Below, piece by piece: positions 24,504 through 29,222 of a stretch of DNA of 29,222 bases. Made by a program: the position numbers and the translations under genes. The notes beneath the pieces were generated by a model that ran no database searches, had not been told where the DNA came from, and worked only from the letters and a program-made list of their open reading frames with translations. The DNA comes from Lachnospiraceae bacterium UBA1748. GTDB taxonomy: Bacteria > Bacillota > Clostridia > Lachnospirales > Lachnospiraceae. The number at the start of each line of letters is the position of its first letter. The stretch's first letter is position 1. The stretch is taken from the NCBI GenBank assembly GCA_002314855.1, contig DCHQ01000061.1, positions 1 to 29,222 on the forward strand. The letters are read 5' to 3'.

Positions 24504-26021
24504 GTGAGAAATAAGATTTTGCTAGAGATGAAAAATATATATAAGACCTTCGGCACTGTAAAGGCATTGCAGGATGTGCAGTTTAAGCTTGCAGAAGGTG
24601 AAGTACATGCTCTCATGGGTGAAAATGGAGCAGGAAAATCAACTCTTATCAAGGTTCTTACCGGTGTATATAGCAAGGATGAAGGCGAAGTTATTCTTGA
24701 TGGAAAGGCAGTAGCCATTCATTCGCCACAGGATGCACAGAAGGTTGGAATCAGTACTGTGTATCAGGAGATTACTCTTTGTCCTAACCTTTCCGTTGCG
24801 GAAAATATGTACATTGGCCGAGGAAGCGGAGTTGGACAGAATTGGAAAAAGATGAATAGTGATGCAAAGAAGATTCTTGAGTCACTTGATATTCCAGCTA
24901 AACCAAGCCAGCAGCTTGGAAGCTGTTCAATTGCAGTACAGCAGATGGTTGCTATTGCAAGAGCAGTCGATATGGACTGTAAGGTTCTTATCTTAGATGA
25001 GCCAACCTCATCTCTTGATGAGCAGGAGGTTGAGAAGCTGTTTAAGCTTATGAGAGATCTTAAGAGCCGTGGAGTAGGTATTATATTTGTTACTCATTTC
25101 TTAGAGCAGGTATATGAAGTATGCGACATGATTACTGTTCTTAGAGATGGAAAATTTGTAGGTGAATACGAAATCGCAGATCTTCCAAGAATTAAGCTTG
25201 TTTCAACAATGCTTGGTAAGGATTTGGATGATCTTTCTGATATTAAGGTTGACAGTGCAACATATGACGGAAATGATAAGGATGATAAGAGAATTGAAGC
25301 CTTCTCGCTTGTCAGTGATGCAGGAATTCAGCCATTTGACTTCTATATTAAGAAGGGTGAGGTTAATGGATTTACAGGACTTCTTGGTTCGGGTAGATCT
25401 GAGTGTGTAAGAGCTATTTATGGAGCTGACAGAGTGCTTGGTGGAAATGTCAAGGTAAATGGACAGGATGCCAAGATTTCAAAGCCAATCAATGCAATGA
25501 AGAAGGGAATAGCATATCTTCCAGAGGATAGAAAGATTGATGGAATTGTCGGAGATCTTTCGGTAAGAGACAACATTGTACTTGCACTTCAGGTGTTAAA
25601 GGGCTTCTTCAAACCAATATCTAAAGCAGAGGCATATAAATTTGCAGATGAATACATAAAGCTTCTTGAGATAAAGACCGCATCGGCTGACACTCCAATT
25701 AAGTCACTTTCGGGTGGTAATCAGCAGAAATGTATTCTCGCAAGGTGGCTTCTCACAAATCCGGAATATCTTATTCTTGATGAGCCAACAAGAGGTATTG
25801 ATGTAGGTACAAAGGTTGAGATTCAGAAGCTTGTTTTAAAGCTTGCTGGAGAGGGTATGAGTATTACCTTTATTTCATCGGAGACAGATGAGATGCTTAG
25901 AACCTGTTCTAGACTTATCGTTATGAGAGACAGAAAGGTTGTAGGAGAGCTCTCTGGAGATGACTTGACACAGGGTAAGATAATGGAAACAATCGCAGGA
26001 GGTGAAGGTAAGGATGAGTAA
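24504..26021 (+). CDS. ytfR: sugar ABC transporter ATP-binding protein (two ABC domains, YtfR/RbsA type)
   Basis: This 505-residue cytoplasmic ATPase drives sugar uptake through the two permeases encoded next. I use GTG 24504, because GGAGGTG sits 7 nt upstream; the frame is open to ATG 24459, but that start lies in the tail of the stem-loop. The first ABC domain has Walker A GENGAGKST (39-47), the family-typical signature SIAVQQMVAIARA and Walker B ILDEP (D165, E166). The second has the usual degenerate Walker A GLLGSGRSE, a canonical LSGGNQQK and LILDEPTRGIDVG. This asymmetry is normal for CUT2 ATPases. Gene order binding protein, ATPase, permease, permease matches ytfQRT-yjfF of E. coli. 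The stop overlaps the next start by 8 nt. Confidence 0.93.
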   Translation: MRNKILLEMKNIYKTFGTVKALQDVQFKLAEGEVHALMGENGAGKSTLIKVLTGVYSKDEGEVILDGKAVAIHSPQDAQKVGISTVYQEITLCPNLSVAENMYIGRGSGVGQNWKKMNSDAKKILESLDIPAKPSQQLGSCSIAVQQMVAIARAVDMDCKVLILDEPTSSLDEQEVEKLFKLMRDLKSRGVGIIFVTHFLEQVYEVCDMITVLRDGKFVGEYEIADLPRIKLVSTMLGKDLDDLSDIKVDSATYDGNDKDDKRIEAFSLVSDAGIQPFDFYIKKGEVNGFTGLLGSGRSECVRAIYGADRVLGGNVKVNGQDAKISKPINAMKKGIAYLPEDRKIDGIVGDLSVRDNIVLALQVLKGFFKPISKAEAYKFADEYIKLLEIKTASADTPIKSLSGGNQQKCILARWLLTNPEYLILDEPTRGIDVGTKVEIQKLVLKLAGEGMSITFISSETDEMLRTCSRLIVMRDRKVVGELSGDDLTQGKIMETIAGGEGKDE

Positions 26022-27093
26022 GACTTCAGTAAATACAAATGAAAGCTTTTTTAAGAAGATGATCCATTCTCAGATATTTATTCCGATTGCGGCATTACTT
26101 CTTTTAACATTATTCAATCTGATCTGGGATCCATCATTCTTCAAGATTAATATAGGCCCGGATGCTTCAGGAAATCAGGTATTATCTGGCTATATTATCA
26201 CGATTCTTGATAATGCGTCAGAGCTTGTAATTCTTGCAATTGGTATGACACTTGTTACTGCTGCATCAGGTGGACAGGATATTTCTGTTGGTGCTGCAAT
26301 AGCAATAGCGGGTTCCGTAATACTTAGAGTATTATGTGGCTCAGATTCAAGATCGACAGAGCTTCAGGCACCAATCATTGTTGCCTTTATTATTGCATGT
26401 GTAGTAGCAATGCTTTTTGGAGCCTTCAACGGAGTATTGGTTGCATACTTCAAGATACAGCCGATGGTTGCGACACTGATACTATTCACGGCAGGACGTT
26501 CAATTGCTGCATGGATTAATAATAATGAGCTTCCGATTGTAACAGACGTAAGCTTATCATATTACGGAAATTTTATTCCGGGAATTCCTATTCCAACACC
26601 AGTATTCATCGCAATCATTTGCGTAATAATAATAATGCTGGTACTCAAATTTACAACACTTGGACTTTACACTCAGTCTGTTGGTATCAATGAAAAGTCA
26701 TCAAGATTAAATGGTCTTAATCCAGAATTAATTAAGCTTCTTACATTTGTTATTCTTGGACTCTGTGTAGCAGTTGCAGGTCTTATCAAGGTTGGTCGTT
26801 TCTCGACAATCAACTATTCAGTAATTGCTAAGGATATTGAAATGGATGCAATTCTTGCAGTTGCACTTGGTGGAAATGCACTTGGCGGTGGTAAGTTTAA
26901 TATGATGGCTTCAGTGCTTGGAGCATATGTTATCCAGTATCTTACAACTACTCTTTACAAGCTGAAGGTTAGCTCTGATGCACTTTCTGCATACAAGGCT
27001 ATCGTAGTAATTCTCCTGGTAGTGCTTAGTGCACCTATCGTAAGAGAGAAGCTTGCAAAGCTCGGAAAGAAATTAAAGAAGAAGGAGGCATAA
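26014..27093 (+). CDS. ytfT: sugar ABC transporter permease (YtfT-like)
   Basis: This 359-residue inner-membrane permease belongs to the BPD_transp_2 type, with about eight to ten hydrophobic segments. ATG 26014 is chosen over GTG 26002 because AGGAGGTG lies 9 nt upstream and the overlap with the ATPase gene is then 8 nt. Family marks are LAIGMTLVTAASGGQDISVGA (the usual GG-I-D-L-S-V-G motif, here with Gln in place of Ile) and VAGLIKVGRF, then MDAILAVALGGNALGGG, the loop that contacts the ATPase. It should form a heterodimer with the next permease. The specific symbol rests on gene order and similarity from memory. Confidence 0.9.
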   Translation: MSKTSVNTNESFFKKMIHSQIFIPIAALLLLTLFNLIWDPSFFKINIGPDASGNQVLSGYIITILDNASELVILAIGMTLVTAASGGQDISVGAAIAIAGSVILRVLCGSDSRSTELQAPIIVAFIIACVVAMLFGAFNGVLVAYFKIQPMVATLILFTAGRSIAAWINNNELPIVTDVSLSYYGNFIPGIPIPTPVFIAIICVIIIMLVLKFTTLGLYTQSVGINEKSSRLNGLNPELIKLLTFVILGLCVAVAGLIKVGRFSTINYSVIAKDIEMDAILAVALGGNALGGGKFNMMASVLGAYVIQYLTTTLYKLKVSSDALSAYKAIVVILLVVLSAPIVREKLAKLGKKLKKKEA

Positions 27094-27097
27094 AAAT

Positions 27098-28147
27098 ATG
27101 GAAAAGAAAATCGGAACAAAAAAGAGTTTTCTGAACATAAAGGATATGACTGATACTAACCTTCTTCTTAGTATTACAATCATTGTATTTTTCCTTATGT
27201 ATATTGGAGCGATGATCTTTCTTGGAGAGGGCTTCCTTAAGTCGCAGACCTTCTTCAACATCTTGAATGATCAGAGCGCACTTATCATAGTTTCATGTGG
27301 TATGAGTTTGGTAATGATTACAGGTGGAATCGATATCTCTGTTGGTGGTATGGCTGCTCTTATCAGTATGAGCTGTGCGGTTCTTCTTGATATGAAGGGT
27401 GGATCTCTTGTAGGATCAATGGGATTAGCTATTCTTATTGGCTTGGCATTTGGTCTTGTGCAGGGGTATCTCGTTGCATTCCTTGATATTCAGCCATTCA
27501 TCGTATCACTTGCAGGTATGTTCTTTGCACGTGGTATGACCACAATCGTAAATACAGCTCCATTTAACGTTGCAAATGAGAGTTTCGTAGCACTCAAGAA
27601 TACCAGACTTAACATTCCTGGTGTTGGAAGCGTTAATAAGAATGGTGATTTTGTAAATGCATACGTTGAGATTGGAGTTATAGTCGCACTTCTTGTAGTA
27701 ATAGTTATGTTTGTGGTTCTTCGTTGGACCAAGCTTGGACGTAACTTCTACGCTGTAGGTGGTAATAAGCAGAGTGCATTGATGCTTGGTATTAATGTTA
27801 AGCTGACCAAGTTCCTTTCACATATGATTTGTTCTTTCCTTGCAGGTATTGCTGGCTATGTGTACTTTATGCACGTTGGTTCAGGTTCAGCATCACACGC
27901 AAGTGGAGCTGAAATGAATGCTATTGCTTCATCTATTATTGGTGGTACAATGCTTACAGGTGGTGTTGGTAACATCATTGGAACAATGTTTGGTACACTT
28001 TCACTTGCAACAATTCAGAACATCGTTACATCAGCAGGTCTTGATGAGGCATGGTGGACAGGAATCACAAACGCAGCAATGCTTTGCTTATTCCTTGTAA
28101 TTCAGTCAGTAATCATGGCTCAGAGAAAGAAAGCTCAGGTAGGCTAG
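27098..28147 (+). CDS. yjfF: sugar ABC transporter permease (YjfF-like)
   Basis: This is the second permease, with 349 residues, and starts 4 bp after the first permease's stop; GGAGG precedes its ATG. It carries the canonical SLVMITGGIDISVGGMAAL and AGIAGYVYF, then MNAIASSIIGGTMLTGGVGN, the ATPase-coupling loop. It has eight or more membrane segments. Position and motifs match the yjfF slot of the galactofuranose-type system. Translation is closely coupled along this part of the operon. Confidence 0.9.
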   Translation: MEKKIGTKKSFLNIKDMTDTNLLLSITIIVFFLMYIGAMIFLGEGFLKSQTFFNILNDQSALIIVSCGMSLVMITGGIDISVGGMAALISMSCAVLLDMKGGSLVGSMGLAILIGLAFGLVQGYLVAFLDIQPFIVSLAGMFFARGMTTIVNTAPFNVANESFVALKNTRLNIPGVGSVNKNGDFVNAYVEIGVIVALLVVIVMFVVLRWTKLGRNFYAVGGNKQSALMLGINVKLTKFLSHMICSFLAGIAGYVYFMHVGSGSASHASGAEMNAIASSIIGGTMLTGGVGNIIGTMFGTLSLATIQNIVTSAGLDEAWWTGITNAAMLCLFLVIQSVIMAQRKKAQVG

Positions 28148-28173
28148 TTTATATAAGGACAGTAATTTAAAGT

Positions 28174-29222
28174 ATGAAATTCAAGAGAACAGGGGCTGTT
28201 TTATTGACAGCCCTCTGTGTTTTTACAATTATTTTTACAATTGGATGTGGAAGAGGTAATAGTAATATCAATTCGGAGGCTGTGCCAACAGAAGTAGTTG
28301 AGGACCCAATTGTTATTGGTTTTTCGCAGCTTGGAGCAGAATCTGATTGGCGAAGTGCTAATACCGAATCCATGATGAGCACATTCTGTGAGGAGAATGG
28401 TTATCAGTTAATCTTTGAGGATGGTCAGCAGGAACAAGCAAATCAGTTTACTTCTATTCGCAGATTCATTCAGCAGGAGGTTGATTATATAGTTTTGGCT
28501 CCAGTTACGGAGACTGGCTGGGATTCTGTTCTTCAGGAAGCAAAGGATGCTGGGATACCAGTAATTATTGTGGACAGAATGATTGATGTAGATGATGAGA
28601 GTCTGTTTACAAGCTGGATTGGTTCTAATTTCGAGTTAGAGGGCAAGAAGGCTGCAGCGTGGCTCAAAGAATTTTGTCAAAAAAATGCAATTAGTAGTTC
28701 AAATCTTCACATTGTAGATATCCAGGGAACGATCGGTTCTTCGGCGCAGATTGGAAGAACTGCGGGGCTCGCAAGAGCAGCAGAAGAATATGGTTGGGAT
28801 ATAGTCGCTTTTGAGGAGGGTGAATTTACACAGGCCAAGGGTCGTGAAGCAATGAATAGACTTCTTGGTAAGTATGATAATATAAATGTAGTGTATTGTG
28901 AAAACGATAATGAAGCAATTGGAGTTATCGAATCACTTGAAGCGAATGGTTATAAGGTTGGCTCAGATATAAAGAACGGTGAGGTAATGGTTATCTCATT
29001 CGATGGGGTTAATGAAGAGGCATTAGAGGATGTCCTTTCTGACAAGATTTCACTTATTGTTGAGTGTAATCCACTCCATGGACCTCGAGTTGAAAGTATT
29101 ATCAATACAATTGAGGCTGGAGACAGTCCAGAGAAATACACATATGTTGAGGAAACACTTATATGTGCTAATAATCAGATTGATAAGATTTCGGTGGATG
29201 GTGCATTATATCAGCTTACACC
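28174..29222 (+). CDS. ytfQ: second sugar-binding lipoprotein, YtfQ-like (runs off the window end)
   Basis: The frame is open from ATG 28174 to the end of the window (349 codons), so the C-terminus is missing or nearly complete. An AAGGA lies about 15 nt upstream, farther than ideal, so expression may be low. A signal peptide with lipobox TIGC is followed by the YtfQ pattern: VIGFSQLGAESDWRSANT, DGQQEQANQ, VDYIVLAPVTETGWDSVL, IPVIIVDRMID, IVDIQGTIGSSAQIGR and VVYCENDNEAIG. These match E. coli YtfQ, the galactofuranose-binding protein, more closely than does the first binding protein of this operon. It is 26 bp after the second permease. It could widen the substrate range or feed the YesM-like sensor rather than the transporter. 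Confidence 0.9.
   Translation, partial: MKFKRTGAVLLTALCVFTIIFTIGCGRGNSNINSEAVPTEVVEDPIVIGFSQLGAESDWRSANTESMMSTFCEENGYQLIFEDGQQEQANQFTSIRRFIQQEVDYIVLAPVTETGWDSVLQEAKDAGIPVIIVDRMIDVDDESLFTSWIGSNFELEGKKAAAWLKEFCQKNAISSSNLHIVDIQGTIGSSAQIGRTAGLARAAEEYGWDIVAFEEGEFTQAKGREAMNRLLGKYDNINVVYCENDNEAIGVIESLEANGYKVGSDIKNGEVMVISFDGVNEEALEDVLSDKISLIVECNPLHGPRVESIINTIEAGDSPEKYTYVEETLICANNQIDKISVDGALYQLT

Overview
The window is a low-GC bacterial chromosome segment with every gene on the + strand. Codon use (AGA for Arg, ATA for Ile, GGA for Gly), strong AGGAGG-type ribosome sites, YesM/YesN-type two-component genes and CUT2 sugar transporters suggest a Firmicute, most likely a Lachnospiraceae gut or rumen anaerobe such as a Butyrivibrio or Roseburia relative. 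That placement is inference, because no rRNA gene is present.

Layout. (1) 43-2895: a sugar-binding lipoprotein whose 5' end carries a 12-bp tandem repeat, followed by a membrane diguanylate cyclase with an extracellular sensor region. Together they look like a surface sugar-to-c-di-GMP sensing pair. (2) 2942-3329: a tRNA-Leu(AAG) gene with its own promoter and terminator, then about 200 bp of overlapping hairpins, a duplicated tRNA 3' end and a 27-bp direct repeat. (3) 3352-19967: a small protein that may hold two degenerate GNAT folds, then three giant tandem paralogues (about 1,550-1,650 residues each), then a five-pass membrane protein with an Ig-like tail. Each giant has about 1,200 mostly helical, highly charged residues in front of a C-terminal calpain-like (peptidase C2) domain. 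The middle paralogue is broken by two frameshifts, one of them at an A9 tract. (4) 19984-29222: a YesN-like response regulator, a YesM-like histidine kinase and a YtfQRT/YjfF-like sugar ABC transporter operon. The transporter has a highly expressed first binding protein, an intercistronic stem-loop, an ATPase, two permeases and a second, more YtfQ-like binding lipoprotein that runs off the window end.

How the parts work together. The YesM/YesN pair probably senses a carbohydrate or related signal and activates the transporter promoter at 23290-23318, where helically phased TCAAC repeats lie just upstream of the -35 region. The calpain-like locus is the least explained part. Its three paralogues keep a calpain Gln/Cys/His arrangement but replace the third triad residue Asn with Asp, Asp or Glu. 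They have no signal peptide, share an invariant linker motif and end in the same short tail. I see no phage, CRISPR, transposase or secretion-system gene here that would explain them, so their role is open.
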